From Actinomycetota bacterium (lineage in GTDB: Bacteria > Actinomycetota > Actinomycetes > Propionibacteriales > Propionibacteriaceae): DNA of 51,051 bases. This document shows, in pieces, positions 24,298 through 34,007 of the stretch (position 1 is its first letter; the number at the start of each line of letters is the position of its first letter). The stretch lies in NCBI GenBank assembly GCA_020161015.1, contig JAIUOT010000012.1:1-51051 (forward strand), given 5' to 3'. Made by a program: the position numbers and the translations under genes. The notes under the pieces were generated by a model that was given only the letters and a program-made list of their open reading frames with translations, was not told the DNA's origin and searched no databases.

Positions 24298-26162
24298 GCC
24301 GGCCGCTCGACCGCTTCTTCGCCGACCGTGCGCGGTCCGGCAGCTCCCGGAAGCGTCGGGTCAGGCTGCCGCTGGCGCGATCGGTGGGGCGCGTCCGCAG
24401 CCTGCTGATCGTGGTGGCCGTGGTGTTCTCCCTCGCCGCCGGACGTGCCGTGCAGGTGCAGGCGATCGACGCCAACAACGTGGCGGCGGAGGCGGCGGAC
24501 CAGATGACGGTCAGCCACGTGCTGCCCGCGTTCCGCGGGACGATCACCGACCGCAACGGCGAGGTCCTCGCGCAGACCCAGGACACGGTGAAGGTGATCG
24601 CGGACGCCCGCCAGATCCGCACGAACGGACGCGGCAGCGCGCCGCTCAGCGATGCCGACCGCGAGGCCGCGGCCGCCGCGCCGGCGAAGATCGCCGCGAT
24701 CCTCGTGCAGTACCTCGGAGGCGTCCCGGAGGACTACCTGCCCCGCCTCACCGCGAGCGGCACGGGCGAGTCCTACCAGCCCATCCGGCAGAAGGTGCCC
24801 GCCGCCACCTACCGCCAGATCATCGCCGCGATGGCGGAGCAGAAGCTCGTCGGCCTGCGGTCGGAGAACCAGCCCACCCGGGTGTACCCCAACGGCGTCC
24901 TCGCGGCCAACGTCCTCGGCTTCGTCAACGACAACGGGGACGGGGCGAGCGGCCTGGAGTTCGCGCTCGACAAGACCCTGTCCGGTGTCGACGGCAAGGA
25001 GGCCTACGAGGACTCCCCGAACGGGCGGATCCCCCTGGGCGACAACGCCCTCGTCGAGCCCGTCAACGGTCTGGACTACCGGCTCACCCTCGACGCCGGC
25101 CTGCAGTGGCAGGTCGAGCAGGTGCTCGGCGACCGGATGCGGCTGACCAACGCCACGACCGGGATGGCGATGGTCATGAACCCGAAGACCGGGGAGGTGC
25201 TCGCGCTCGCGCAGTACCCGAGCTTCGACCCCAACAACGGTGGCAAGGCCGACCAGAACAACGTCCCGAACCGGGCGGTGACCGACCCGTTCACCCCCGG
25301 CAGCGTGCAGAAGACGCTGACCCTGTCCGCGCTCATCGACATGGGGCTGATCAAGGACACCGACATCGTCACGGTGCCGGAGAAGGTGCGCTCGGGCGAC
25401 CAGTACATCCGCGACGCCGAGGACCACGGCAAGATCCGCCTCTACGTGCGCGGCGTCCTGGCGAAGTCGTCCAACATCGGCACGATCCTGCTCTCCCGCA
25501 AGGCCAGCAAGCAGGCGCTGCACGACTACTGGGTGAGCTTCGGGCTGGGGAAGAAGACCGGCATCGGCCTCCCCGGCGAGTCCTCGGGCATCCTGCCCGC
25601 GGCCGACATGCCCGACTACGCCCGTGACGGCGCGGCCTTCGGCGGCAGCGCGGTCGCGGTCACGATGGTGCAGGAGGCCGCTGCGGTGGCCGCCATCGCG
25701 AACAAGGGCGTCTACAACAAGCCGACCCTGATCGCCTCCACCACGAAGGCCGACGGCACGGTGGCCACGCTGCCGCTGGCCGAGCCCCACCGGGTGGTGT
25801 CGGAGGAGACGGCCTCGACCATGCTGTCGATGATGGAGACGATGGCGCAGCAGAGCGTCAGCCACACCTTCGACGTCCCCGGCTACCGCGTGGGCGCGAA
25901 GACCGGTACCTCCAAGAAGTTCGACACCTCCTGCAACTGCTTCCGGGGCCTGGTCACCTCCACGATCGGCGTCGCCCCCGTCGAGGACCCGCAGCTGCTG
26001 GTCTACGTCGTGGTCGACAACCCGACCCGCGGCTCCTCCGGCTCCTCGGTGGCCGGTCCGGCGTGGCAGGACATCATGAACATCGCGCTGACCCGCTACG
26101 GCGTCCCGCAGACGACCGGCAAGGTGCCGCACCTCCCGGTCTCGCCGGACAAGTTAAGGTGA
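24294..26162 (+). CDS. ftsI: Septal peptidoglycan transpeptidase FtsI (class B PBP)
   Basis: 622-residue class B penicillin-binding protein that cross-links peptidoglycan at the septum. One N-terminal membrane anchor (about residues 32-52) is followed by a dimerisation/pedestal region (FRGTITDRNGEVLAQT) and the transpeptidase domain. Active-site motifs are S337-V-Q-K340 (SxxK), S392-S-N394 (SxN) and K536-T-G (KTG). There is no obvious C-terminal PASTA domain. The GTG start overlaps the ftsL-like stop. murE follows 6 bp after the stop. Confidence 0.94.
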   Translation: MSRPLDRFFADRARSGSSRKRRVRLPLARSVGRVRSLLIVVAVVFSLAAGRAVQVQAIDANNVAAEAADQMTVSHVLPAFRGTITDRNGEVLAQTQDTVKVIADARQIRTNGRGSAPLSDADREAAAAAPAKIAAILVQYLGGVPEDYLPRLTASGTGESYQPIRQKVPAATYRQIIAAMAEQKLVGLRSENQPTRVYPNGVLAANVLGFVNDNGDGASGLEFALDKTLSGVDGKEAYEDSPNGRIPLGDNALVEPVNGLDYRLTLDAGLQWQVEQVLGDRMRLTNATTGMAMVMNPKTGEVLALAQYPSFDPNNGGKADQNNVPNRAVTDPFTPGSVQKTLTLSALIDMGLIKDTDIVTVPEKVRSGDQYIRDAEDHGKIRLYVRGVLAKSSNIGTILLSRKASKQALHDYWVSFGLGKKTGIGLPGESSGILPAADMPDYARDGAAFGGSAVAVTMVQEAAAVAAIANKGVYNKPTLIASTTKADGTVATLPLAEPHRVVSEETASTMLSMMETMAQQSVSHTFDVPGYRVGAKTGTSKKFDTSCNCFRGLVTSTIGVAPVEDPQLLVYVVVDNPTRGSSGSSVAGPAWQDIMNIALTRYGVPQTTGKVPHLPVSPDKLR

Positions 26163-26168
26163 CCGTCC

Positions 26169-27683
26169 ATGACCACCACACCCGCGGTGCTGCGGCCCTC
26201 CGCCACCCCGGGGACCCTGCTCGACGACCTGCTGCCGGGATCCGGTCGTGCGGTCGTGACCGGCGTCACGCTCGACTCCCGGGGCGTCCTCCCCGGTGAC
26301 CTGTACGTCGCCCTTCCCGGGCGGACGGTGCACGGCGCGGCCTTCGCCGCCCAGGCCGTCGCCGGCGGGGCCGCGGCCGTCCTGACCGACACCGACGGCG
26401 CCGCGCTGCTGGCGGGCATCGGCGTCCCCGTGGCCGTGGTGCCCGACCCGCGGACGGAGATGGCGCGGGTGGCCGCGGACCTCTACGGGCGGCCCGGGGA
26501 CCGGCTCGACCTGTTCGGCGTCACCGGGACGGCGGGCAAGACCAGCACGACCTTCCTGCTCGCCGCGGCGCTGTCCGCCGCCGGCCACAGCGTCGGCACG
26601 ATCGGCACGATCGGGTTCGCCCTCGACGGGCGCCCGCTCGCCTCCGGCCGCACGACGGTCACCACGCCGGAGTCGCCCGACCTCCAGGCGCTGCTCGGCT
26701 ACCTCGCCGAGCACGGCGCGGACACCGTGGCGATGGAGGTCTCCTCCCACGCCCTAGCCCTGCACCGGGTGGACGAGCTCGTCTTCGACGTGGCCGGATT
26801 CACCAACCTCGGCCGCGACCACCTCGACTTCCACGCCGGCCAGGAGGACTACTTCCAGGCCAAGGCCCGCCTGTTCCGCGACGGCCGCTGCCGGGCGGCC
26901 GTGGTCAACACCGACGACGAGTACGGGCGCCGGCTGGCCGCGGAGCTGGCAGCGGGCGCCGTCCCGCTGGCCACCACCGGCAGCACCGGCGACTACCGGG
27001 TGACCCGCAGGGAGCCGGCAGCGGACGGCTCCAGCGTGGTCACGCTCGCCACCCCCGGCGGCGAACGCACCTTCGTGCTCGGGCTGCTCGGGGAGTTCAA
27101 CGCGCGCAACGCCGCGACCGCGGCCGCGATGCTCGACCTGGCCGGCGTCGACCTCGACGTCGCCCTGCCGGGGCTGGCCACGGCCTTCGTCCCCGGCCGC
27201 ATGCAGCGGGTGGACCTCGGCCCCGCGGCGCCGGGCGTCGTCGTGGACTTCGCGCACACCCCCGAGGCCGTCACCGCTGCCCTCGAGGGGCTCCCTCCCG
27301 GCCGGCGCATCGCCGTGCTCGGCTGCGGCGGCGACCGCGACCAGGCCAAGCGCGGACCGATGGGCGCCGCGGCGGCCGCGGCGGCGTCCGTGGTGGTCGT
27401 GACCGACGACAACCCCCGCAGCGAGTCGCCGGAGGCGATCCGCCGGGCCGTCCTTGCCGGTGCGCGGGAGGTGGCGGCGTCCTCGGGTGCCCGGGTCCAC
27501 GACGGGGGCTCCCGTGCGGACGCGATCCGGCTCGCCCTCGGCCTGGCACGTCCCGGGGACTGGGTGGCGGTGCTGGGTAAGGGGCACGAGACCGGCCAGC
27601 AGTTGGCGGACCGGACGATCCCGTTCGACGATGTCCGTGTGGTGGCGCAGGCGTGGGCAGAGGTGAGGGGGACGGATGCGTGA
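26169..27683 (+). CDS. murE: UDP-MurNAc-L-Ala-D-Glu--diaminopimelate ligase
   Basis: 504-residue Mur ligase that adds the third residue of the peptidoglycan stem peptide in the cytoplasm using ATP. The P-loop is GTAGKTSTT, with K124. The C-terminal motif D414-N-P-R417 is the signature of diaminopimelate-adding MurE enzymes; lysine-adding ones differ here. The motif does not distinguish meso- from LL-diaminopimelate, the latter being common in Propionibacteriaceae. Further conserved parts are MEVSSHAL and FTNLGRDHLDFH. The stop overlaps murF by 8 bp. Confidence 0.95.
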   Translation: MTTTPAVLRPSATPGTLLDDLLPGSGRAVVTGVTLDSRGVLPGDLYVALPGRTVHGAAFAAQAVAGGAAAVLTDTDGAALLAGIGVPVAVVPDPRTEMARVAADLYGRPGDRLDLFGVTGTAGKTSTTFLLAAALSAAGHSVGTIGTIGFALDGRPLASGRTTVTTPESPDLQALLGYLAEHGADTVAMEVSSHALALHRVDELVFDVAGFTNLGRDHLDFHAGQEDYFQAKARLFRDGRCRAAVVNTDDEYGRRLAAELAAGAVPLATTGSTGDYRVTRREPAADGSSVVTLATPGGERTFVLGLLGEFNARNAATAAAMLDLAGVDLDVALPGLATAFVPGRMQRVDLGPAAPGVVVDFAHTPEAVTAALEGLPPGRRIAVLGCGGDRDQAKRGPMGAAAAAAASVVVVTDDNPRSESPEAIRRAVLAGAREVAASSGARVHDGGSRADAIRLALGLARPGDWVAVLGKGHETGQQLADRTIPFDDVRVVAQAWAEVRGTDA

Positions 27684-29085
27684 GGTGAGCGCCGGCGAGC
27701 TCGCGGTGATGGCGGGGACGCGGCTGGTCGGCGACCCGGAGGTGGTGGTCGGGCCCGAGGTGGTCGTGGACTCCCGGCTCGCCGGTCCCGGCAGCCTGTT
27801 CGTCGCGCTCCCCGGCGAGCACGCGGACGGGCACGACTACGCCGCGCGGGCCGTGGCCGCCGGCGCGTCGGCCGTGCTCGGCACGCGAGAGCTCCCGCTC
27901 GCGATTCCCCAGCTCCTCGCGGACGACGCCGCCACCGCGCTGGCCGTCCTCGGCACGTCCGTGGTGGCCGAGGCCGTCGGCCACGGCCTGGTGACCATCG
28001 GCATCACGGGGTCCTCCGGCAAGACCAGCACCAAGGACCTCGTGGCCCAGGTGCTGGCCGGCGCGGGCGAGACCGTCGCACCCGTGGGCTCCTTCAACAA
28101 CGAGATCGGCGTCCCGCTGACGGCCACTCGCGTGGGTCCCTCGACCCGCTTCCTCGTCAGCGAGATGGGCGCGCGCGGGCAGGGCCACATCTCCTGGCTG
28201 TGCGGCATCGTCCCGCCCCGGGTCGGCGTGGTGGTGAACGTGGGCCACGCGCACCTGGGCGAGTTCGGCTCCGTGGAGGCGATCGCACAGGCGAAGGGGG
28301 AGCTCGTCGAGGCCCTCCCGGCCGACGGCTGGGCCGTGCTCAACGCCGACGACCCGCTCGTCACGGCGATGGCCGGCCGTACCGTCGCGCGCCCGGCCGC
28401 GGTCAGCGTCGCGGGCGAGCCGCGGTGGGGCGACCTGCGGGTCTGGGCCTCCGGCGTGGTGGCGGACGGGCTCCAGCGTCCCTCGTTCACCCTGCACGCC
28501 GCCGGTGAGGCCGCCGGTTCCGCACCGGTGCGGCTGCGCGTCTCCGGCGCCCACCAGGTGGGCAACGCGCTCCTGGCCGCAGCCGTCGGGCTCACCCAGG
28601 GTCTGGCCGTGCCGGACGTCGCGGAGGCGCTGGGACGGGCGGAGTCCCGTTCGCACTGGCGCATGGAACTGCACGAGCGCCCCGACGGCGTGCTCGTGGT
28701 CAACGACGCGTACAACGCCAACCCCGACTCGATGGCGGCGGCCCTGCGGACGCTGGCGTCCCTGCGGCGCCCCGGCGGAGCCCTCGTCGCCGTGCTCGGC
28801 GACATGCTGGAGCTCGGGCCGACGGCCGCCGAGCGGCACCGTGAGGCCGGCGCGCTCGCCGCCGGGCTCGGCGTCGACCGGCTCGTCGCGGTCGGTGCCC
28901 ATGCCGCCGACCTGACGGCGGGGTTCGGCGGCCCGTCCGTCACCCTGCCCGACCGGGCCGGTGCCGCCGCCGAGGCGGCGCGCGGTCTGGGTCCTGCGGA
29001 CGTGGTGCTCGTGAAGGCCTCCCGGGGTCTAGCGTTGGAGTCCGTGGCCGAAGAGCTGTCAGCACCGGAAGGCGGACGCGGATGA
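27676..29085 (+). CDS. murF: UDP-MurNAc-tripeptide--D-Ala-D-Ala ligase
   Basis: 469-residue Mur ligase that adds D-alanyl-D-alanine to complete the UDP-MurNAc-pentapeptide. The N-terminal domain has [24 protein letters not shown]. The P-loop is [10 protein letters not shown], with K116. NEIGVPLT and [12 protein letters not shown] follow, then the C-terminal domain with [11 protein letters not shown]. Length is normal. The ATG overlaps the murE stop, and the stop overlaps mraY by 4 bp (ATGA), placing it in the coupled mur operon. Confidence 0.95.
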   Translation: MREVSAGELAVMAGTRLVGDPEVVVGPEVVVDSRLAGPGSLFVALPGEHADGHDYAARAVAAGASAVLGTRELPLAIPQLLADDAATALAVLGTSVVAEAVGHGLVTIGITGSSGKTSTKDLVAQVLAGAGETVAPVGSFNNEIGVPLTATRVGPSTRFLVSEMGARGQGHISWLCGIVPPRVGVVVNVGHAHLGEFGSVEAIAQAKGELVEALPADGWAVLNADDPLVTAMAGRTVARPAAVSVAGEPRWGDLRVWASGVVADGLQRPSFTLHAAGEAAGSAPVRLRVSGAHQVGNALLAAAVGLTQGLAVPDVAEALGRAESRSHWRMELHERPDGVLVVNDAYNANPDSMAAALRTLASLRRPGGALVAVLGDMLELGPTAAERHREAGALAAGLGVDRLVAVGAHAADLTAGFGGPSVTLPDRAGAAAEAARGLGPADVVLVKASRGLALESVAEELSAPEGGRG

Positions 29086-30149
29086 GGAGCATCCTGCTCG
29101 CCGGCGGGATCGGACTCCTGGGGACCCTGCTCGGCACCCGGTACGCGATCCGCTTCCTGGTCAGCCGCGGCTACGGGCAGTTCATCCGGGACGACGGCCC
29201 GACCAGCCACCACACCAAGCGCGGCACGCCCACCATGGGCGGCATCGTGATCATCATCAGCGTCCTGCTCGCGTACACGATCGCCCACCTCGCCACCTGG
29301 ACCGTCCCGACCGCAACCAGCATGCTCGCCCTCGGGCTGTTCACCGGGCTGGGCTTGGTGGGGTTCGCGGACGACTGGATCAAGATCAGCAAGGCCCGCT
29401 CGCTGGGCCTGCGTGCCTGGGCGAAGTTCAGCCTCCAGGCGGTGATGGCCGTGGCCTTCGCGGTGCTGTCCTTCCAGTTCCCGGACGCCAGGGGCATCAC
29501 CCCGGCGAGCCAGTTCGTCTCGTTCCTGCGCGACCTGCCCTGGATCCAGCTCCCGCTGTGGCTGGCCGTGCTGTGGATCGTCTTCCTCGTCGCCGCCTGG
29601 TCGAACGCCGCGAACCTCACCGACGGGCTGGACGGGCTGGCGACCGGCGCTGCGGCGATGGCGTTCGCCGCGTACACCTTCGTCAACGTCTGGCAGTACA
29701 ACCAGTCCTGCGCGTGGGCCGACGCCGGCCCGCTGTGCTACGAGGTGCGCAACCCCCACGACCTGGCGGTGGTCTCGATGGCGCTGGCCGGCGCGTGCTT
29801 CGGCTTCCTGTGGTGGAACGCCAGCCCGGCGAAGATCTTCATGGGCGACACGGGGTCGCTGGCGATCGGCGGCGCGCTGGCCGCCATGGCCGTGCTCACC
29901 CGCACCGAGCTGCTGATGCCGATCATCGCCGGCCTGTTCGTGATCATCGCCGCCTCCGTCGTGCTCCAGGTCGGCTGGTTCAAGCTCACCAAGGGCAAGC
30001 GTCTGTTCAAGATGGCGCCGCTGCAGCACCACTTCGAGCTGCTCGGCTGGGCGGAGGTCACGATCACCATCCGGTTCTGGATCATCGCCGGCCTGTCGGC
30101 CGCGACGGGCATCGGCATCTTCTACGCCGAGTGGGTGGTGGGCCAGTGA
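29082..30149 (+). CDS. mraY: Phospho-MurNAc-pentapeptide transferase
   Basis: 355-residue polytopic membrane enzyme with about ten membrane segments. It transfers phospho-MurNAc-pentapeptide from UDP to undecaprenyl phosphate, making lipid I. Family motifs are [33 protein letters not shown] (catalytic aspartates), [12 protein letters not shown] and [11 protein letters not shown]. Length matches the family. The ATG overlaps murF by 4 bp and the stop overlaps murD by 4 bp. Confidence 0.96.
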   Translation: MRSILLAGGIGLLGTLLGTRYAIRFLVSRGYGQFIRDDGPTSHHTKRGTPTMGGIVIIISVLLAYTIAHLATWTVPTATSMLALGLFTGLGLVGFADDWIKISKARSLGLRAWAKFSLQAVMAVAFAVLSFQFPDARGITPASQFVSFLRDLPWIQLPLWLAVLWIVFLVAAWSNAANLTDGLDGLATGAAAMAFAAYTFVNVWQYNQSCAWADAGPLCYEVRNPHDLAVVSMALAGACFGFLWWNASPAKIFMGDTGSLAIGGALAAMAVLTRTELLMPIIAGLFVIIAASVVLQVGWFKLTKGKRLFKMAPLQHHFELLGWAEVTITIRFWIIAGLSAATGIGIFYAEWVVGQ

Positions 30150-31621
30150 AGCCCTGGCTCGCGACCGCGGACCGCCTCTCGCCGTGGCCGCAGGCCCGCG
30201 TGCTGGTCGCCGGGCTCGGCACGTCCGGCTTCGCCGCGGCGGACGGGCTGCTCGACCTCGGCGCGCAGGTGCTGGTGCGCGACGAGTCGGAGAGCCCGGC
30301 CAACCTCGAGAAGGCCACCGTGCTGGAGATGCTGGACGCCGAAGTGCGGCTGGGCCCCGGCGCCACGGACGAACTCCCCGCCGACGTCGACCTCGTGGTC
30401 ACCTCACCCGGCTGGCGCCCGTCCGCGCCCCTGCTGGCGCAGGCGGCGCTGCGGGGCGTCCCGGTATGGGGAGAGGTCGAACTCGCCTGGCGGATGAGTC
30501 GGCCGGACCGCACCGTCCCCTGGCTCGCCGTCACCGGCACCAACGGCAAGACCACAACGGTCGGCATGCTGGAGTCGATGCTCACGGCTGCCGGGCTGCG
30601 CACCAGCGCCGTCGGCAACGTCGGACGGCCGATCGTCGAGGCGGTGCTCGACGAGGTCTCCTACGACGTGCTGGCCGTCGAGCTGTCGAGCTTCCAGCTG
30701 CACTGGACCCACAGCCTCTCGCTGCACTCGGCCGCCGTCCTGAACCTCGCCCCCGACCACCTCGAGTGGTACGCGGACGCGGCCGGCTGGCCGCCCGGCG
30801 CGTCCGACCCGATGGCCGCCTACGCCGCGGACAAGGCCAGGATCTACTCCGGCGTGACGCACTCCTGCGTCTACAACGTCGCCGACCCGGCGACCGAGCA
30901 CATGGTCGAGGAGGCCGAGGTCGTCGAGGGCGCCCGCGCGATCGGGTTCACCCTCGGCATCCCCAGGCCGTCCATGCTCGGCGTGGTGGACGACCTGCTG
31001 GTCGACCGGGCCTTCATCCCGCAGCGGCGCGACTCCGCCGTCGAGATCGCCAAGCTCGCCGACGTCGTCCCCCACGCCCCCCACAACGTGGCGAACGCCC
31101 TCGCCGCGGCGGCGCTCGCGCGCTCCTTCGGGGTGCCGCCGACGGCCGTGGCGGACGGGCTGCGACGCCTGACGCTGGGCGACCACCGCATCCAGACCGT
31201 CGCGGAGGTGGCCGGGGTGCGGTACGTGGACGACTCCAAGGCCACCAACCCGCACGCCGCCGCGGCCTCGCTGGCCGCCTTCGACCACGTGGTCTGGATC
31301 GCCGGCGGGCAGGCGAAGGGGACCAGCTTCGACGACCTCGTCACCGCCGTCGCGCCCAAGCTGCGTGCCGTCGTCGTGCTCGGCGTGGACCGACTGGTGA
31401 TCGCCGACGCGCTGGCCCGACACGCACCCGAGGTTCCGGTGAACGTGCTCGAGCTCAGCGATCATGGAGCAATGCAGCAGGCGGTCGAGTGGGCGGCGTC
31501 CCGGGCGGTGCCCGGCGACGTTGTGCTGCTCGCTCCGGGCTGCGCCAGCAGGGACATGTTCACCGACTACGCGGCCCGCGGCGACGCCTTCGCCGCGGCG
31601 GCACGGGCACTCCCCGGATAG
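30146..31621 (+). CDS. murD: UDP-MurNAc-L-alanine--D-glutamate ligase
   Basis: 491-residue Mur ligase that adds D-glutamate to UDP-MurNAc-L-alanine. The N-terminal Rossmann-like domain has [17 protein letters not shown]. The ATP-binding motif is [10 protein letters not shown], with K135, and the C-terminal domain has [22 protein letters not shown] and [11 protein letters not shown], all typical of MurD. It is somewhat longer than the E. coli enzyme (438). The GTG at 30146 overlaps the mraY stop (GTGA); a much longer frame upstream lies within mraY and is not real. Confidence 0.95.
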   Translation: MKPWLATADRLSPWPQARVLVAGLGTSGFAAADGLLDLGAQVLVRDESESPANLEKATVLEMLDAEVRLGPGATDELPADVDLVVTSPGWRPSAPLLAQAALRGVPVWGEVELAWRMSRPDRTVPWLAVTGTNGKTTTVGMLESMLTAAGLRTSAVGNVGRPIVEAVLDEVSYDVLAVELSSFQLHWTHSLSLHSAAVLNLAPDHLEWYADAAGWPPGASDPMAAYAADKARIYSGVTHSCVYNVADPATEHMVEEAEVVEGARAIGFTLGIPRPSMLGVVDDLLVDRAFIPQRRDSAVEIAKLADVVPHAPHNVANALAAAALARSFGVPPTAVADGLRRLTLGDHRIQTVAEVAGVRYVDDSKATNPHAAAASLAAFDHVVWIAGGQAKGTSFDDLVTAVAPKLRAVVVLGVDRLVIADALARHAPEVPVNVLELSDHGAMQQAVEWAASRAVPGDVVLLAPGCASRDMFTDYAARGDAFAAAARALPG

Positions 31622-31636
31622 GAGGCATGAGAACAA

Positions 31637-32902
31637 GTGGCGATCCTGACTTCCCCCGCCGTGGATCGCCGCGGAACTGAGCCGGACACCCCCGTGCAGG
31701 GACGCCGGCGAAGTCTCGTGGTCGAGTGGCTCGCGCACCCCCAGGCGAGCTTCTTCCTTGTGCTGGTGCCGGCCGTCCTGCTGATGGCCCTCGGCGTGAT
31801 GATGGTGCTGTCCGCCTCCAGCGTCTACGCGTTCGTCCGGTACGACGACGCCTACTACTTCGTGAAGCGCCAGGCGATCTTCCTCGTCATCGGCGGCGTC
31901 GCGGCCTTCGTTCTCGCCCAGCGGTCCCCGAAGCAGCTCAAGGTGATCGCATGGGGGCTCGTGGTGGCGTCCCTGGTGCTGGAGATGCTCACCTTCAGCC
32001 CGCTGGGTTTCTCCAACAACGGCAACACGAACTGGGTCCGGTTCGGCGTCTCGTGGTTCGGCGTGCAGCCCTCGGAGCTGGCGAAGCTCGCCATCGTGAT
32101 GTGGGGCGCGGACATCTTCGCCCGCAAGTACAAGAGCCTCAGTGACCCCCGCCACCTGCTGATCCCGTTCCTGCCGGTGTCGCTGCTGCTCATCGGCCTC
32201 GTGGTGCTCCAGTCCGACCTCGGCACCGGCATCATCATGGGCGCCCTGGTGATGGCGGCCCTGTGGTACGTCGGCGCGTCGTGGAAGGTCATCGGCAGCC
32301 TCGTCGGCGGGGTCGCGGTGGTCGTGGGCGGGCTCGTCGTCACCACCCCGTACCGCATGACCCGCATCCTGGGCTTCTTCAACCAGGACATCGACCCGCT
32401 CGGCGTCAACCACCAGCCGATCAAGGCGATCTTCGCGCTCGCCTCGGGCGGCTGGTGGGGCCTCGGCCTGGGCGCGAGCCGCCAGAAGTGGGGCGGTCTG
32501 GTCGAGTCCCACACCGACTACATGCTGGCGGTCATCGGCGAGGAACTCGGCCTGGTGGGGACACTGATGGTGCTCGCGCTGTTCCTGATCCTCGGCTACG
32601 CGGGATTCCGGATCGCCATGCGTTCCGACATCCGCTTCTGCCGCTACACCGCTGCCGGCATCACCAGCTGGTTCATGATCCAGGCGCTGGTCAACATCGC
32701 CGTCGTGCTGCGCATGATGCCGGTCCTCGGCGTCCCGCTGCCGCTGCTGTCGTACGGCGGCTCCGCCCTGATGGCCAACCTGATGGCCCTCGGCGTCCTG
32801 CTGGCCTGCGCGCGCCAGGAGCCGCAGTCGCGCGCGTTCCTGCGGCGTCGCGCGCGTCGCGGGGGACAGGCGCTGGTCACCACGGCTGCCGGGCGCGGCT
32901 AG
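31637..32902 (+). CDS. ftsW: Septal peptidoglycan glycosyltransferase FtsW
   Basis: 421-residue SEDS-family membrane protein with about ten membrane segments. It polymerises lipid II at the septum with FtsI. The stretches NTNWVRFGVSWFGVQPSELAKLA, HTDYMLAVIGEELGLVG and LPLLSYGGSALMANL are SEDS family signatures, and the loop with QPIKAIFALASGGWWGLGLG is typical of FtsW. The start is a GTG at 31637, with GGAGG 11 nt upstream; the nearby ATG at 31627 is out of frame and ends early. A short basic tail (RRRARRGG) faces the cytoplasm. It begins 15 bp after murD, and murG starts at the base after its stop. Confidence 0.93.
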   Translation: MAILTSPAVDRRGTEPDTPVQGRRRSLVVEWLAHPQASFFLVLVPAVLLMALGVMMVLSASSVYAFVRYDDAYYFVKRQAIFLVIGGVAAFVLAQRSPKQLKVIAWGLVVASLVLEMLTFSPLGFSNNGNTNWVRFGVSWFGVQPSELAKLAIVMWGADIFARKYKSLSDPRHLLIPFLPVSLLLIGLVVLQSDLGTGIIMGALVMAALWYVGASWKVIGSLVGGVAVVVGGLVVTTPYRMTRILGFFNQDIDPLGVNHQPIKAIFALASGGWWGLGLGASRQKWGGLVESHTDYMLAVIGEELGLVGTLMVLALFLILGYAGFRIAMRSDIRFCRYTAAGITSWFMIQALVNIAVVLRMMPVLGVPLPLLSYGGSALMANLMALGVLLACARQEPQSRAFLRRRARRGGQALVTTAAGRG

Positions 32903-34003
32903 ATGGCCGTCCGCATCGTGCTGGCCGGCGGCGGGACCGCCGGGCACACCTCGCCCCTGATCGCGACGGCGAACGCGCTGGCCTCGCTCGCCGAGGTCGA
33001 CATCACCTGCGTCGGTACGCCGAAGGGCCTGGAGTCCCGGGTGATCCCCGAGGCGGGGCTGCGCCTGGAGATGATCCCGCCCGTGCCCCTGCCCCGGCGG
33101 CTCACCCCGGAACTCCTCGCCGTCCCCGGACGCCTGGTGCGCGCGGTGCGCGAGTCCGGGGCGATCCTCCGCGCCCACTCCGCCCAGGTGGCCGTCGGCT
33201 TCGGCGGCTACGTGTCGCTCCCGGTCTACCTCGCCGCCCGGCGGGCCGGCGTCCCGCTCGTGCTGCACGAGGGCAACGCCGTGCCCGGCCTGGCCAACCG
33301 CATCGCGGCCCGGTTCACCCCGCACGTGGTCACGACCTTCGCCGACACCCGGCTGCCGCACGCCGTCCACCTCGGGCTGCCCGTGCGCGCGGGGATCGCC
33401 ACCCTCGACCGGGCGGCGCAGCGCGACAGCGCACGGCTCGGCTTCGGGCTCCCCGCCGACGGCCCGGTCCTGCTGGTCAGCGGCGGCTCGCAGGGGGCGC
33501 GCAGCCTGAACCTCGCCACGGCGGATGCGGCCGGACGACTGCTCGCCGCCGGCATCTCCGTGCTGCACGTGCTCGGGCCGGCCAACCTGACCGGGCAGAC
33601 CGTGCCCCGCACCGACCCGACGACCGGCGCGGCGTACGTCCCGGTGGGTTACGTGGACGGCATGGAGACCGCCTACGCCGCCGCCGACCTGATGGTGGGC
33701 CGGGCCGGCGCGGGAACGGTGATGGAGACGGCGATGACCGGGCTGCCCACGATCTTCGTCCCGCTGCCCCACGGCAACGGCGAGCAGGCGCGCAACGCGA
33801 CCTTCCTTGTGGAGGCCGGGGCCGGGCTGCTCGTCGCGGACGCCGACCTGGACGCCGACCGCCTGGTTCGGGAGGCGACCGCCCTGCTCACCGACCCCGA
33901 TCGGCTGGCGCGCATGTCGGCGGAATGCCGGCGGCTCGTCCCGGCGGACGCGTCCGCCGCGCTGGCCAGGTTGGTGCTCGAGGTCGCCGAGCGGCGACAC
34001 TGA
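32903..34003 (+). CDS. murG: UDP-GlcNAc--lipid I N-acetylglucosaminyltransferase
   Basis: 366-residue GT-B glycosyltransferase that adds GlcNAc to lipid I on the inner face of the membrane, forming lipid II. The N-terminal glycine-rich loop LAGGGTAGHTSP (residues 7-18) and the second loop SGGSQGARSLN are present. GFGGYVSLPVYLAARRAGVPLVLHEGNAVPG and the C-terminal GRAGAGTVMETAMTGLPTIFVPLPH, the UDP-GlcNAc site, are also present. The ATG follows the ftsW stop directly, and murC begins 4 nt after the murG stop. Confidence 0.96.
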   Translation: MAVRIVLAGGGTAGHTSPLIATANALASLAEVDITCVGTPKGLESRVIPEAGLRLEMIPPVPLPRRLTPELLAVPGRLVRAVRESGAILRAHSAQVAVGFGGYVSLPVYLAARRAGVPLVLHEGNAVPGLANRIAARFTPHVVTTFADTRLPHAVHLGLPVRAGIATLDRAAQRDSARLGFGLPADGPVLLVSGGSQGARSLNLATADAAGRLLAAGISVLHVLGPANLTGQTVPRTDPTTGAAYVPVGYVDGMETAYAAADLMVGRAGAGTVMETAMTGLPTIFVPLPHGNGEQARNATFLVEAGAGLLVADADLDADRLVREATALLTDPDRLARMSAECRRLVPADASAALARLVLEVAERRH

Positions 34004-34007
34004 ACCC